Notes: generated from the letters alone by a model not told the origin. A stretch of 64,000 nucleotides of DNA from Umezawaea tangerina (GCF_003002815.1 NZ_PVTF01000006.1:310001-374000), one strand, 5' to 3'; shown: positions 16,798-26,560, numbered from the stretch's first letter. Translations and numbers: made by a program.

Positions 16798-17079
16798 TGC
16801 ACGAAGCGCTTCGAGACGCCCACGCCGAACAACAGACCGACACGTGGAAACAGATCTACCGGGCACGGGCCGGGATCGAAGGCACCATCCACCAGGCCAC
16901 CGCGGTCACCGGTACCCGCCAAGCCCGATACACCGGCCTCGGCAAAGTCAGCCTGGAACACGCCTTCGCCACTGCCGCGATCAACCTCATCCGCCTCGAC
17001 GCTTGGTGGACCGGCATACCCATCCAACACACCCGAACCACCCACCTGAGCAGACTCGGTCTCACCCTCGCCGCATAGG
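16798..17079 (+). mobile_element. C-terminal fragment of an IS1182-type transposase
   Basis: The open frame fused to the upstream IS remnant carries QIYRARAGIEGTIHQA, RQARYTGLGKVSLEHAFATAAINLIRLDAWW, characteristic of the C-terminal end of IS1182/IS5-related transposases (RAGIEGT and AAINL motifs). Only about 90 residues remain. Confidence 0.75.
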
Positions 17080-17095
17080 CTGAATTAGGCAACAA

Positions 17096-17162
17096 GGTCG
17101 CACGACGTCGCCGACCAGTCCTCGGAAGCCTGATCAACGAGTACGAACCCACAGCCGCCTAA
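17096..17162 (+). mobile_element. 3' tip of a further DDE transposase gene
   Basis: A short piece reading roughly LGSLINEYEPTAA and then a stop resembles the last codons of the family A/B transposases in this window (GGILNEYHHAA). It is the third insertion-sequence scrap in a row before the FtsK gene. Confidence 0.5.
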
Positions 17163-17301
17163 CCGCAGGTCAAACTGTGTGGCCGACTTCTGACACCCCA
17201 CAGCCTCGAACACCATCTCCCGGACCTTGACCCGGCAAGATCAGTAACGTTCGTTCGATGTCGACCGACCATCTGGGCAGTCCACACACCAGAGGAGTGC
17301 C

Positions 17302-20300
17302 ATGCCGATCGCCGCGCGAGCCAAGTCGTCCTTTCCAGGCTTCGTGTCGACTTCGGCGTGGCCGCGCTCGGTGTTGGTCGACGTCGTGGCGGAGTTGACC
17401 GGAGCACTGCAGGGGGTTCGCTCGGACCACCGGACCGAGTCCGAGGAGGTGCTGGCGACCAGGTGGCGTTCGGCATGGGCGGACGGTTCCGCCGACCTGC
17501 TCGGTGATCCCGACTCGTACCTGCAACTGGCTTTCGCGGTGCGCTACTTCCTAGACATCCTGCGCAGGCTCGACGGTTCGGAGGAGCGCCTTGCCGAGAT
17601 CTCCGATCTCGCCGACGCTGGCCTTCCGGAGAGGGCAACGGGAACAACGGGTGTGGGGTTCCACCTGCCGAACTACCTGAGGGACCTGGGTGCGCCACTG
17701 CCGGACGACGTGGCGGTGCGACGCGCCGTCTTCGGCGCCATGCGCCCGATCCAGGCGATGGTGGCGCACGTCGGAGGTGGGGTGTTGGACGACGGGGGTG
17801 TCGAACTCCTCGCGGTCGCGTGCCTCGGCGCCCACGCCTTGAACGCACCCGATCCCGTGTGGAAGCTGCTGACGGAGGTCGCACCCGTCCGGGATCGAGC
17901 CGAACCGGAGGTCGCCGAATTCCCCTTCCCCAATGTGGCGACCATCGCCGTGGTCGAGGCGGTGGCTCGCTCCCACACTGGTCTGCTGGCCGCCGAGCGG
18001 CGGGAGACCGAACTCAGGTCGGCGACCAAGCGGATCAAGTCGACCCTAGACGACGGCGAGGTGGACGAGTGGGTCCTGGACAGGTTCCAAGACGTCGGGC
18101 TTGACCTCGCGCGTATGCGGGGCCTGCTGCGCCACCTGCGAGACTACCGGGCCGCCGGGCCGTTCAGGAAGCTGGTGATGGGCGACCCGGACGACGAGAT
18201 TCAGGACGAGGCCCGCGACCTGCTCGTGGAGTGGAACCACCGGGTGCGGCTCGCCGTGGAACACGCGGAGGAGATGCGGGCGGAGCGATCGACGGCGTTG
18301 AGGCGACTGCGCCCGCAGGTCGAAGCGCACTCGGTGGACCGCTGGGCGTCCAATGACCTGCTGCGACCTCAACAGGACTACATCGGGGCCCAGCTTACCG
18401 GTGACGCGTCCCAGTTGGGGCTGTTGTGGTTCCTCGACCCGGTGCCCGACGCTCCCTGGGCGAGGTTGCCGGAACTGAACCACGTCCGGTTGAGCGTCAG
18501 CTTCCTCACCGGGGACAAGGGTCTGCCCTACGAGGTCGCGGAACGGGCTGTGCGGGCGATCGTCCTGGACCAGATGTCACGGGCCTTGCCGGGAAGGCTC
18601 CGGTTGACCTGGATCGACCCGTCGGGTCGTGGTAAGAGCGCCGGGCCGCTGCTGGCGATGCTCGACGGCGACAAGTCGATGATCGACGGCGCGGTGCACG
18701 TCGAGCCGGACGACATCACCGCCGCGCTCCGCCGGGTCAGCGACCGGATGGCCAAGCTCGAACAGCAGTGCCTTCGGGACACCCACGCGGACCTGGCGGC
18801 GTACAACCTGGTCGCAGGGGTACTCGCGGAACCCAACCAGATCGTGGTGGTCACGGGGTACCCCAACGGTTTCTCCGAGGAGAACGCGCGCAGGCTGCAC
18901 CAGATCGCCGAGAACGGCAACAGGCTGGGCATCCAGGCCCTCGTGGTGGCCGACCCGCTGATGGCCGACACCATCCGCACGGCGGCGCGGCCCGACCAGT
19001 ACTTCCCCTTGCTGGCCTCGACGCCGAACAAGAACCTCCCGCACTGGTGGCACCCCGACCTCCTGCCGGGCCACTACCGGGTGCTCGGCCACGGTGGACG
19101 GCCGCACGCCTCGATCTTGGACGTCGCGATCGGCGAGGACGTGGTGCCTTGCGTCCCCTGCGATCTGCCGGACTTCGACGCCGCCGCCGCGAAACGCGTC
19201 GTGACCGGTTACCTCGCCGCGTCCGCCTCCACGGCGGAGGTCCGGGTCGACACCGCCACGCTGGGGTCCGCCGACGACGGGACGGCGAGCAGCGCCGACG
19301 GGGTGGTGGTGTCGCTAGGGATTCACGGCCGGGGGGACCTACTGGACCTGGCGTTGGGGCGGGGACTTCGGCAGAACGTCCTGATCGGCGGCCTGCCCGG
19401 GTCGGGCAAGTCGACGCTGATGCACACTCTCATCACGGCGGCCGCGCGGCGGTACTCCCCGGCCGAGCTGGAGCTGTACCTGCTCGACTTCAAGCAGGGC
19501 GTGGAGTTCCGCCCCTACGCCGATCTCGCGCTCCCGCACGCCAAGGTCGTGGCGGTGCAAAGCGAACGGGAGTTCGGTCTGTCCGTGCTCCGAGGTCTCC
19601 GCGACGAGGTCGACCGCCGCGGCGCGCTGTTCCGCGGCAAGGACGGCGGTGGGGCGGACAACATCAGGACCTACCGGCAGAACACGGGGAAGTCGCTGCC
19701 CAGGGTGGTCGTGGTCGTGGACGAGTTCCAGGTGCTCTTCGCGGACGACGACGCCATCGCCCACGAGTGCGCCCAACTCCTCGACCACCTGGTTCGCCAA
19801 GGGCGAGCCTTCGGCCTGCACGCCATCCTCGGCACCCAAACCCTTCGCGGCCACGGGGCGATGCACCTGTTGCGCGGCACGCTCGACCAGGTCGCGGTGC
19901 GCATCGTGCTGAAGACCAACGAGGCCGATTCGAGGCTGTTCCTGGCCGAGGATAACCCGGCAGGTGCTGGCCTCGGCAGGCCGGGGTTGGCGATCTACAA
20001 CGAGGACGCCGGCCACCTGTCGGGCAACAAGGAGTTCCAGGTCGCCATCTCCGACGACAGCCAGCGCATGGCGATCATCGAGGAGGAGCGGCGGCGAGCC
20101 GACGAGTCGGGGTTCACCCGACGGCCCTTGGTCTTCGACGGCACACGCGTCGTCGGCGTCGAGGACGACGATGACGTGGTCGCGCTCACGAGCGGGCGGG
20201 GTCCTGTGGACCGCAAGCGGGTCCGCCTGCACCTGGGGTTGCCGGTCGCCATTGGCGGCTCCGGTTTCGTCGACCTGCGCAGCCGAGCGGGCAGCCACCT

Positions 20301-20976
20301 GGCCGTGGTGGACCGCGACGTCAAGCGGGCGACCGGGGCCCTGGTGGTGGCGTTGACGACCGGTTGCTTGTCGACCACCCCCGCCCCCGAGGTCGTCGTG
20401 GTCGACTGCCTCGGCAAGGACGAGGACCACGGGGACGTGCTCCACGACGCGGCCGCTTGGTTGCCGCGGGTCACGTTCGTCCGCAGGGTTGGGCTCGCCG
20501 CCGCGGTCTCGCGGGTGGCGGCCGAGGTCCGCCGCCGGGTCGACGAGGACGACACCCGCGGCTCGCGGCTGGTGCTGGTGATCAGCGCAGTGAACCGCGC
20601 CCGTGACCTCGGCGACGAGAACACCTACGCGGAGGAGGGCACCGTCCGGCACGACCTTCTGTCGGTGCTGAAGGACGGTTCGGATTACGGAGTGCACGTG
20701 GTGGTCAACGTCGACTCGGTCGACACCCTGGAACGCAGGCTCGGCGCCGGTTCCCTCGCGGAGTTCGGCATCCGCGTGCTCGGGCAGTGCTCGGAGGACA
20801 CGTCGCGGCAGGTGGTGGGCACGGCCGCCGCGAGCAGGCTCGGGGACAGCTACGCCCTCGTGCACGAACCGGACGACAACAGGCTGGAGACGGTACGACC
20901 GTTCCCGTCGCCCTCACCGGAGTGGATGGCCGCGACCTCGGTCGCCGAACAGGACAGGAGCACCGAATGGCACTAG
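17302..20976 (+). CDS. Large FtsK/SpoIIIE-domain ATPase
   Basis: The 1224-residue protein has an AGAGGAG site before its ATG. Residues 1-350 are helical and charged. Residues 350-640 look like a degenerate ATPase module (LRLTWIDPSGRGKSAGPLLAML). The FtsK/SpoIIIE core follows, with Walker A GGLPGSGKST at about 696-705, LYLLDFKQGVEF, Walker B VVVVDEFQVLF at about 803-813, and GRAFGLHAILGTQTL. The C-terminal 300 residues may be another degenerate copy. No transmembrane helix is seen, unlike FtsK or EccC. The next gene encodes a WXG100-like protein overlapping by 10 bases. A type VII-like secretion motor, a DNA pump or a defence ATPase are all possible; I infer a function linked to the small partner. 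Confidence 0.85.
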   Translation: MPIAARAKSSFPGFVSTSAWPRSVLVDVVAELTGALQGVRSDHRTESEEVLATRWRSAWADGSADLLGDPDSYLQLAFAVRYFLDILRRLDGSEERLAEISDLADAGLPERATGTTGVGFHLPNYLRDLGAPLPDDVAVRRAVFGAMRPIQAMVAHVGGGVLDDGGVELLAVACLGAHALNAPDPVWKLLTEVAPVRDRAEPEVAEFPFPNVATIAVVEAVARSHTGLLAAERRETELRSATKRIKSTLDDGEVDEWVLDRFQDVGLDLARMRGLLRHLRDYRAAGPFRKLVMGDPDDEIQDEARDLLVEWNHRVRLAVEHAEEMRAERSTALRRLRPQVEAHSVDRWASNDLLRPQQDYIGAQLTGDASQLGLLWFLDPVPDAPWARLPELNHVRLSVSFLTGDKGLPYEVAERAVRAIVLDQMSRALPGRLRLTWIDPSGRGKSAGPLLAMLDGDKSMIDGAVHVEPDDITAALRRVSDRMAKLEQQCLRDTHADLAAYNLVAGVLAEPNQIVVVTGYPNGFSEENARRLHQIAENGNRLGIQALVVADPLMADTIRTAARPDQYFPLLASTPNKNLPHWWHPDLLPGHYRVLGHGGRPHASILDVAIGEDVVPCVPCDLPDFDAAAAKRVVTGYLAASASTAEVRVDTATLGSADDGTASSADGVVVSLGIHGRGDLLDLALGRGLRQNVLIGGLPGSGKSTLMHTLITAAARRYSPAELELYLLDFKQGVEFRPYADLALPHAKVVAVQSEREFGLSVLRGLRDEVDRRGALFRGKDGGGADNIRTYRQNTGKSLPRVVVVVDEFQVLFADDDAIAHECAQLLDHLVRQGRAFGLHAILGTQTLRGHGAMHLLRGTLDQVAVRIVLKTNEADSRLFLAEDNPAGAGLGRPGLAIYNEDAGHLSGNKEFQVAISDDSQRMAIIEEERRRADESGFTRRPLVFDGTRVVGVEDDDDVVALTSGRGPVDRKRVRLHLGLPVAIGGSGFVDLRSRAGSHLAVVDRDVKRATGALVVALTTGCLSTTPAPEVVVVDCLGKDEDHGDVLHDAAAWLPRVTFVRRVGLAAAVSRVAAEVRRRVDEDDTRGSRLVLVISAVNRARDLGDENTYAEEGTVRHDLLSVLKDGSDYGVHVVVNVDSVDTLERRLGAGSLAEFGIRVLGQCSEDTSRQVVGTAAASRLGDSYALVHEPDDNRLETVRPFPSPSPEWMAATSVAEQDRSTEWH

Positions 20977-21233
20977 TCCAGTACGACCCCGACCAGCTAG
21001 ACCGCGCGGCGAGCGCGTTGACCCGTAGCCAAACCGTCCTGGTGAACGAGGCGCGTTCGGTGAACGCGACGATCGGCGGCCTCACGGGGTTCAACGACCC
21101 TGGCGCCACACGGTTCCGTGACGAGGTGCGCCAAGTGGCCCGGACGCTGCAACTGCAGTCCGAGGCGCTGGCCAGGCACGCGACCCACCTGAGGAAACTC
21201 GCCCAGGAGGTCCGAAACCTACCGAAGCGGTGA
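20967..21233 (+). CDS. WXG100-like small helical protein
   Basis: Starting at the ATG inside the last codons of the FtsK-type gene (AGGAG site 7 nt upstream), the product has 88 residues. It is two helices joined by a turn (IGGLTGFNDPGATRFRDE), the size and layout of WXG100/ESAT-6 proteins, though the Trp is missing. The C-terminal helix (LQLQSEALARHATHLRKLAQEV) has heptad-like spacing. WXG100 proteins are substrates or partners of FtsK-type EccC motors. The 10-base overlap shows coupling to that ATPase. No other type VII secretion genes are present. Confidence 0.72.
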   Translation: MALVQYDPDQLDRAASALTRSQTVLVNEARSVNATIGGLTGFNDPGATRFRDEVRQVARTLQLQSEALARHATHLRKLAQEVRNLPKR

Positions 21234-21257
21234 CCGGCTTTCCCCGGTCGTGACCCA

Positions 21258-21298
21258 GGCTCGTGCGGCAGGCGCGTTCGTCGCCTTCCGCACGAGCC
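21258..21298 (+). terminator. Terminator after the FtsK/WXG100 pair
   Basis: GGCTCGTGCGG at 21258-21268 pairs with CCGCACGAGCC at 21288-21298, and the loop can form a further inner stem (AGGCG/CGCCT). It lies 25 nt after the WXG100 stop codon. Confidence 0.75.
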
Positions 21299-21301
21299 CT
21301 A

Positions 21302-22280
21302 GTGTCCTGAGTCGTTGATTCGTTGTAGGTTTTGAGATGGCTCGTCGTGGACCCGCGTTGCCCGAGTTGGTGTTGACTGACCTCGAGCGGCAGACGTTGC
21401 AGGGCTGGGAACGTCGTCGTTCGACCGCGCAGACATTGGCGCTGAGGTCGCGGATTGTATTGACCTGCGCCGAAGGTCTGTCCAACATGGACGTCGTCCG
21501 GAGGTGGGCGTTTCACCACCCACGGCGAACAAGTGGCGCCGCAGGTTCATCGAGAACCGCCTGGACGGCCTGTACGACGAGCCCTGTCCGGGCGCGGCGC
21601 GCACGATCACCGACGCCCAGGTCGAGCACGTCGTGGTGACGACGTTGGAGCAGGCGACACCGAACAACGACTCGCACTGGTCGACCGGGTCGATGGCCGC
21701 GGCCACAGGTATGTCGCAGACGGCGATCTCCCGGATATGGCGTGCTTTCGAACTCAAGCCGCACGTGGTGCAGACCTGGAAACTATCGACCGATCCGTTG
21801 TTCATCGACAAGGTCCGCGACGTGGTCGGCCTCTACCTGGATCCGCCGGCGAAGGCGATGGTGTTGTGCGTGGACGAGAAATCCGGGATGCAGGCGTTGG
21901 ATCGCACCGCCCCGGCCCTGCCGATCATGCCCACCACGCCAGCGCGTCGCACCCATGACTACGTTCGACACGGCACCACGAGTCTGTTTGCGGCACTGGA
22001 CATCGCCACCGGCAAGTCATCGGTCGTCACCAGCGCCGTCACCGACACCAGGAGTTCCTGAAATTCCTCAAGGCTATCGATGCCAACACTCCGCCGGAGT
22101 TGGATCTGCACCTGGTGTGCGACAACTACGCCACCCACAAGACTCCGGAGATCAAGACCTGGTTGGTCCGACATCCCCGGTTCCATCTGCACTTCACCCC
22201 GACCGGCTCGTCCTGGCTCAACCTGGTCGAGCGGTGGTTCGCCGAGTTGACCAACCGTAAACTCCGCCGCAGCGCTGTAC
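21302..22280 (+). mobile_element. IS630-family remnant with broken transposase
   Basis: A transposase frame starts at the ATG at 21337 (LPELVLTDLERQTLQGWERRR, SRIVLTCAEGLSNMDV), shifts near 21505 (VSPPTANKWRRRFIENRLDGL ... VLCVDEKSGMQALDR) and again near 22055 (HLVCDNYATHKTPEI, FTPTGSSWLNLVERWFAELTNR). These are the HTH and DDE motifs of IS630 transposases. The right end is cut by a family-A insertion at about 22281. At least two frameshifts make it inactive. Confidence 0.85.
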
Positions 22281-23512
22281 CTGCCGAAAACCTCATCCAT
22301 GCAGGTGACAGAGGGTCCACAGAGACCCATGCGCGGATGCAGTCGTGATCATGCCGCTGCGGATGAGCACGGCATGATGACCAGCCATGCTGCTTCGACT
22401 GGCCTACCTCAGCGTGACCAACGCGTTCGCTTTACTACGCCTGCTCCCATGAGCGACCGGGACAAGGACGTGGAGATCCTGGTGCTACGGCACCAGATCA
22501 CCGTCCTGGAGCGCGAACTGGGCACAACTCGACTGCGGTTCTCCCTCGCCGATCGGGCGTTCTTCGCGGCATTGCTGCACCGGCTCCCTGCGACAGTGCT
22601 TCGTCAGTTCCAGTTGCCGGTACGCCCGGAGACGGTACTGCGCTGGCATCGGGACCTGCTCGCCCGCCGCCACGCGGCCAAGTCCCGGCCCCAACGGCCC
22701 GGACGACCGCGGACACTACGGTCAATCCGGCTCCTGGTGCTCCGCCTGGCACAGGAGAACCCCACCTGGGGCTACCGCCGCATCCACGGCGAACTACTCG
22801 TACTCAGCATCCAGGTCGCCGCGTCCACGGTATGGCAGACCCTCCAGGACGCCGGAATCGACCCGGCACCCGATCGCACCTCCACCACTTGGACGGACTT
22901 CCTCCGATCCCAAGCCGAAGCCCTGCTGGCCTGCGACTTCTTCGAAGTCCCGACCCTAAGCGGCACCCACCTGTACATACTCGCGGTCATCGAACACAGC
23001 AGCCGCCGCATCCGCGTCCTGGGCGCCACCGCGCACCCGACCGCGGCTAGGTAACCCAGGCCGCGAAGAACCTCGTCATGGACCTCGACGACGCGGGCAA
23101 CTCCGCACGATTCCTGATCCGCGACCGCGACCGGAAGTTCCCCGCCCTCTTCGATGCGGTTCTCGCCGACGCGGGCATCCAGGTCATCCTCACCGGTGTC
23201 CGGATCCCTCGAATGAACTCAATCATGGAGAGATGGATCCAAAGCTGCCACCACGAACTCCTCGACCGCACACTCATCTGGAACCAACCACACCTACTCC
23301 ACGCCCTGCGCGAGTACGAGCAGTTCTACAACACCCACCGACCCCACCAAGGCATCGCCAACGCACGACCACTACACCCACTGCCACCACCGATCACCGA
23401 CCAAGCCCAGATCACCGACTTGGACATCCGCCGACGACAACGCCTGGGCGGCCTCCTCAACGAATACCACCACGCCGCCTGACCAGCACAGACGTAGTTT
23501 TCGGCAAGCACA
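22281..23512 (+). mobile_element. Family-A DDE insertion sequence, copy 1 (inactive)
   Basis: About 1.23 kb between a left end CTGCCGAAAACCTC and a right end GTTTTCGGCAAGCACA, inverted to each other. The transposase begins near 22387 (MLLRLAYLSVTNAF), with HTH-type segments (VLRWHRDLLARRHAAKSR, WGYRRIHGELLVL) and an rve catalytic domain (LLACDFFEV, RFLIRDRDRKFP, MNSIMERWIQSC) ending at 23482. Relative to copy 2 it carries frameshifts near 22440 and 23050. The IS3/IS481-like placement is from the motifs. It sits inside the IS630 remnant. Confidence 0.85.
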
Positions 23513-23622
23513 CCTGGTTCCCACGCTTGTCGGTGTCCCAGAATGACCTTCTGAGTGCATACTCTCGAACACCGCTTTGCGGGCTGGCAGGCGGGCTGGG
23601 ACCGCCGAGGAGGTGGCTCCGC

Positions 23623-24129
23623 GTGGCACGGACGGTCACAGGACTTGTCAGCAGCGCTGTGACGTTCACCGTCCTCGTCCGGTACGTCCTTGCCAGCACC
23701 AACCCTGGGCATCGTCCACCGGGACCGGGGAGGCCCGATCCGGATCCACGTTGTCCGAGAGCCGACTGCGGAAGAATCGCGAAACGCGACGACACCACCA
23801 GCTTGTACCACTGCGACAGCTGCCGGTCGTGGTTTGGTGTGGCGGTGTGTGTCAAGTGCCGTGGGTTCGCCTACACGGACGATGACTACGCCTGGGTTTG
23901 CGGTGGCAGCCATACCACCTACGAGACGAGAAAATGCCCCTGTGGGCGTCTCGGGGATCCTATCGGCCGTGGGTGGTGGCGATGCGGGTTTCCTGACTGC
24001 GTACCCTTTGCGATAAGGGTCTGCCAGTGTGGATTCTCGGGCGCAGATCACGGCTACGCGTGCATAAGAGCGGGCGACACCAACTGGTCCTGCGAACTCA
24101 CCGGCACGAATTGGTCGTCGAGGAGCTGA
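23623..24129 (+). CDS. Cysteine-rich, zinc-ribbon-like membrane-anchored protein
   Basis: I place the start at the GTG at 23623, with GAGGAGG 9 nt upstream; the frame continues upstream only as a shadow of the insertion sequence. The 168 residues start with a short hydrophobic helix (TVTGLVSSAVTFTVLVRYVLA), then a Pro-rich linker. A series of Cys pairs follows: CPRADC, CDSC, CVKC, CPCG, CGFPDC, CQCG and two more Cys. This spacing suggests two or three zinc ribbons. The next gene starts 3 bases after its stop, so the three genes 23623-26034 form an operon. No known family is recognised. Confidence 0.65.
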   Translation: MARTVTGLVSSAVTFTVLVRYVLASTNPGHRPPGPGRPDPDPRCPRADCGRIAKRDDTTSLYHCDSCRSWFGVAVCVKCRGFAYTDDDYAWVCGGSHTTYETRKCPCGRLGDPIGRGWWRCGFPDCVPFAIRVCQCGFSGADHGYACIRAGDTNWSCELTGTNWSSRS

Positions 24130-24132
24130 TGT

Positions 24133-25149
24133 ATGGCTACCAACGTGCTGGGCACGATCACCGGATCCACCGGCATGGGCCGGTACTTTACCGTTGTCAG
24201 CGCCCTGCCGTCGGCGTCGTTCGTCAGTTACGTGTACTTGCTGGTGGAAAGCGGCGCGTGGAGCGGGCCTGTGCGATTCGACGAGGCGCTGCGCGGTATC
24301 GACCTCAAAGCCGGAGTCCTGTTGACCCTGGTGTCGTTTGCGGCGGCCGTTACCCTGCACCCACTGCAGTTCGCGCTGATCCAACTTCTCGAAGGCTATT
24401 GGGGACGGTCTACCATCGCGCGCCGCCTCGCCGCACTGAGAGTTCTTCACCATCAACGCGTCACTGCGCGGCTGGACCGGGAAACCGAGAACGGAACGTG
24501 GTCGGCCGATGCACACGCCGCCGAGACAGTGATCCGACAACGTGAAGCGAAACGACTCCGGGAGTCCTACCCGACCGAGCTCGACGACATCCTCCCGACC
24601 CGTCTGGGCAACGTGTTGCGCCGCTATGAGATGAGCGGCGGATCCCCGTACGGGATCGACCTGATCGCCACGGCGCCCAGGATCTCCATGGTCGCGCAAG
24701 ACCGTGAACTGCAGTACGTTGCGGATCAGCGAACACAATTGGAACTGGCGGTCCGCGTTGCAGTGCTGGCGATGATCGCGGCTATGGCGACTGTGGTCGT
24801 GTTGTGGCGGCACGGCGCGTGGCTGCTCCTCGCAATCGGCCCGTACACCGTTGCCTATCTCGCGTACCGGGGCGCGGTCGTCGCCGCGCACGAGTACGGG
24901 ACAGCGCTCACCGTCATGGTGGAGCTGAACAGGTTCGCCCTCTACGAGAGATTGCACCTGAAGCTTCCGGATTCACTAGAAGCAGAGAAACATCTGAATC
25001 CCGGAATCATGAGGTTATTGAGGTCCAAGCATCCCATCACGGATCGCGACTCGCCGTACCGGCACCCGGACCCAGCGCCGTCGGTGTTCCCGCCCGGCAT
25101 TTCCTCCGGTAGGGGATCCACCGCCTCGACCGCCGATCGAGTGGAGTGA
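24133..25149 (+). CDS. Multi-pass membrane protein, unknown family
   Basis: The 338-residue product has a GAGGAG site and about four hydrophobic helices: near residues 18-40, 58-82, 210-228 and 233-255. Between the second and third is a long cytoplasmic-looking charged domain (RRLAALRVLHHQRVTARLDRE, LPTRLGNVLRRYEM) and after the fourth a Pro/Ser-rich tail. It sits between a cysteine-rich protein and a pentapeptide-repeat protein in one operon. I do not recognise the family; a membrane scaffold or channel for the other two is a guess. Confidence 0.65.
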   Translation: MATNVLGTITGSTGMGRYFTVVSALPSASFVSYVYLLVESGAWSGPVRFDEALRGIDLKAGVLLTLVSFAAAVTLHPLQFALIQLLEGYWGRSTIARRLAALRVLHHQRVTARLDRETENGTWSADAHAAETVIRQREAKRLRESYPTELDDILPTRLGNVLRRYEMSGGSPYGIDLIATAPRISMVAQDRELQYVADQRTQLELAVRVAVLAMIAAMATVVVLWRHGAWLLLAIGPYTVAYLAYRGAVVAAHEYGTALTVMVELNRFALYERLHLKLPDSLEAEKHLNPGIMRLLRSKHPITDRDSPYRHPDPAPSVFPPGISSGRGSTASTADRVE

Positions 25150-25158
25150 TCAGACACC

Positions 25159-26034
25159 GTGAACGCGAGCGATCCAGCCAAGAGGCAGTCCACCGAGCCA
25201 TCGGACATCGAAGAGAAGCCCACCAGCGCTGACTTGCCAGAGGGTGCGCTATCGGCGGTCCATCCCAAGGGGACGTTCCGACCACCGCTGCCGAACAAAG
25301 CGGATAAATCACCGGAGTTGCCGACCCAACGCGGGCAGTACCCTCAAGCCCTTGCCAAAACTGCGGCGATGCTGCCCGTTTCAGATACGAACGGCAGACC
25401 GCGGCGACGGGACCAGTTCCTGTGGTTGTGGCCGATCGGCGCAGTCGCGGTGATGGCGGCAGCTGGCCATTTCTTCGGCGCGTTCGGCGCTCTGTTGTCG
25501 GCGGTAGTCGTCGTCGCTACGCTGGTGCTGCTGATCGGCGACATCACGATCAGTCTCCGAACCCGGATCTGGGTCTTGGCGTTGGCAGTGCTCGTGGCGG
25601 CCAGCGTGGTGGTAGGGCGGTATGCCGGCGTCGCCATCTTGGCGGCGCCGGCCGATGCCTTCGAACCGCTCGACCTTCGGGGGCAAATCGTAGACGCGGA
25701 CGCCATCCGGGGGCGGGACCTACAGAACGCGCAGTTGGCGGGCGCTGTGTTGGACGACTTGGACCTGCGCGGCCTGAACCTCGCCGGCGTTAAGGCCCAG
25801 GGCGCCTCGTTCCGGCGCGCCGTGCTCGACGAGGTGCAGTTCACTGGGGCCGATCTGCGAGGCGCGGACTTCACCGATGCCTGTCTGGAGCGGTCGGACT
25901 TGAGCGGTGCTCAGCTCGGCGGGATGATCGCACGCGGTGCGGACGTTACTAATGTGGTGACGGACAAGGAACTCATCGCCAATGTCGTATCGTGGCCGGA
26001 ACCCGGCAATATCCCACCACAGCATTGCCTATGA
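25159..26034 (+). CDS. Membrane-anchored pentapeptide-repeat protein
   Basis: The 291-residue protein has a disordered N-terminus, two hydrophobic helices (about residues 94-135) and a third near 140-155. A right-handed pentapeptide-repeat domain follows from about residue 175: LDLRGQIVDADAI, LQNAQLAGAVL, LDLRGLNLAGV, FTGADLRGADFTDA, LERSDLSGAQL, of the A(D/N)LXX type. Such domains form quadrilateral beta helices. In bacteria they occur in gyrase protectors and in membrane scaffolds of unknown role. The short helix is only about eight coils long. It ends the operon. Confidence 0.8.
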   Translation: MNASDPAKRQSTEPSDIEEKPTSADLPEGALSAVHPKGTFRPPLPNKADKSPELPTQRGQYPQALAKTAAMLPVSDTNGRPRRRDQFLWLWPIGAVAVMAAAGHFFGAFGALLSAVVVVATLVLLIGDITISLRTRIWVLALAVLVAASVVVGRYAGVAILAAPADAFEPLDLRGQIVDADAIRGRDLQNAQLAGAVLDDLDLRGLNLAGVKAQGASFRRAVLDEVQFTGADLRGADFTDACLERSDLSGAQLGGMIARGADVTNVVTDKELIANVVSWPEPGNIPPQHCL

Positions 26035-26292
26035 GTGCTCGATTCGAATCTCGAGGACTGGCTCTGCGTCTGCCGGAATGCCGTCCGCGCAGGTCAAGTG
26101 ATATGATGATGCGACGTTACGAATGTCGCCTGGTCGTTGATTTTGTCGGATGCTGCAGGAAGCTCCGCGCTGCAACAGTTCTCGACAACCACCACCATCG
26201 CAGGACAGACACATCAGAACCACAGACCGAGCACGAGCAGAACCGCCGAAGAGTTCTGCACCATCGTGGCTGAGAACGGTGTAACCCTGTGC
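26035..26292. other. Degenerate sequence, no gene seen
   Basis: About 260 bases between the pentapeptide operon and an IS end. A stretch reading TAEEFCTIVAENGV could be a scrap of an old gene, but no start, stop or family can be assigned. Confidence 0.35.
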
Positions 26293-26560
26293 CTGCCGAA
26301 ACCTCATCCATGCAGGTGACAAAGGGCCCGCAGAGGCCCATGCGCGGATGCAGTCGTGATCACGCACTGCCCGAGTTCGAGCAGTTCCACAACACTGTGC
26401 CTGCCGAAAACTTCATCCGCCCAGGTGAAAGAGGGTCCGCCGAAACCCATGCACGGATGCAATCGTGATCACGCTGCTGTGGACGAGCACGGCATGACGA
26501 CCAGCCATGCTGCTTCGACTGGCCTACCTGAGCGTGATCAACGCGGTCGCCCTACTGCGT
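26293..26560 (+). mobile_element. Two nested left ends of family-A elements
   Basis: The left terminus CTGCCGAAA(A)C...TCATCC occurs at 26293 and again at 26401, each preceded by TGTGC. Between them is a short piece like the transposase 3' part (GAGTTCGAGCAGTTCCACAA), so one element was cut by another. The second carries the start of the transposase (MLLRLAYLSVINAVALLR) and is cut at about 26560 by a family-B fragment. Confidence 0.7.

Noticed and set aside
19339-20865. 508-codon open frame antisense to the FtsK-type ATPase
   Set aside because: The frame is an echo of GC-biased third positions; composition is His/Arg/Gly-rich with no domain, and the sense gene has clear motifs.
17302-21233. 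Complete type VII (ESX) secretion locus
   Set aside because: Only an ATPase and a WXG100-like gene are present; EccB, EccD, EccE and mycosin genes are absent, and the ATPase has no membrane helices.
23326-24957. 543-codon minus-strand frame opposite the cysteine-rich and membrane proteins
   Set aside because: No ribosome site or domain; sense-strand genes have good starts, tight spacing and structured products.
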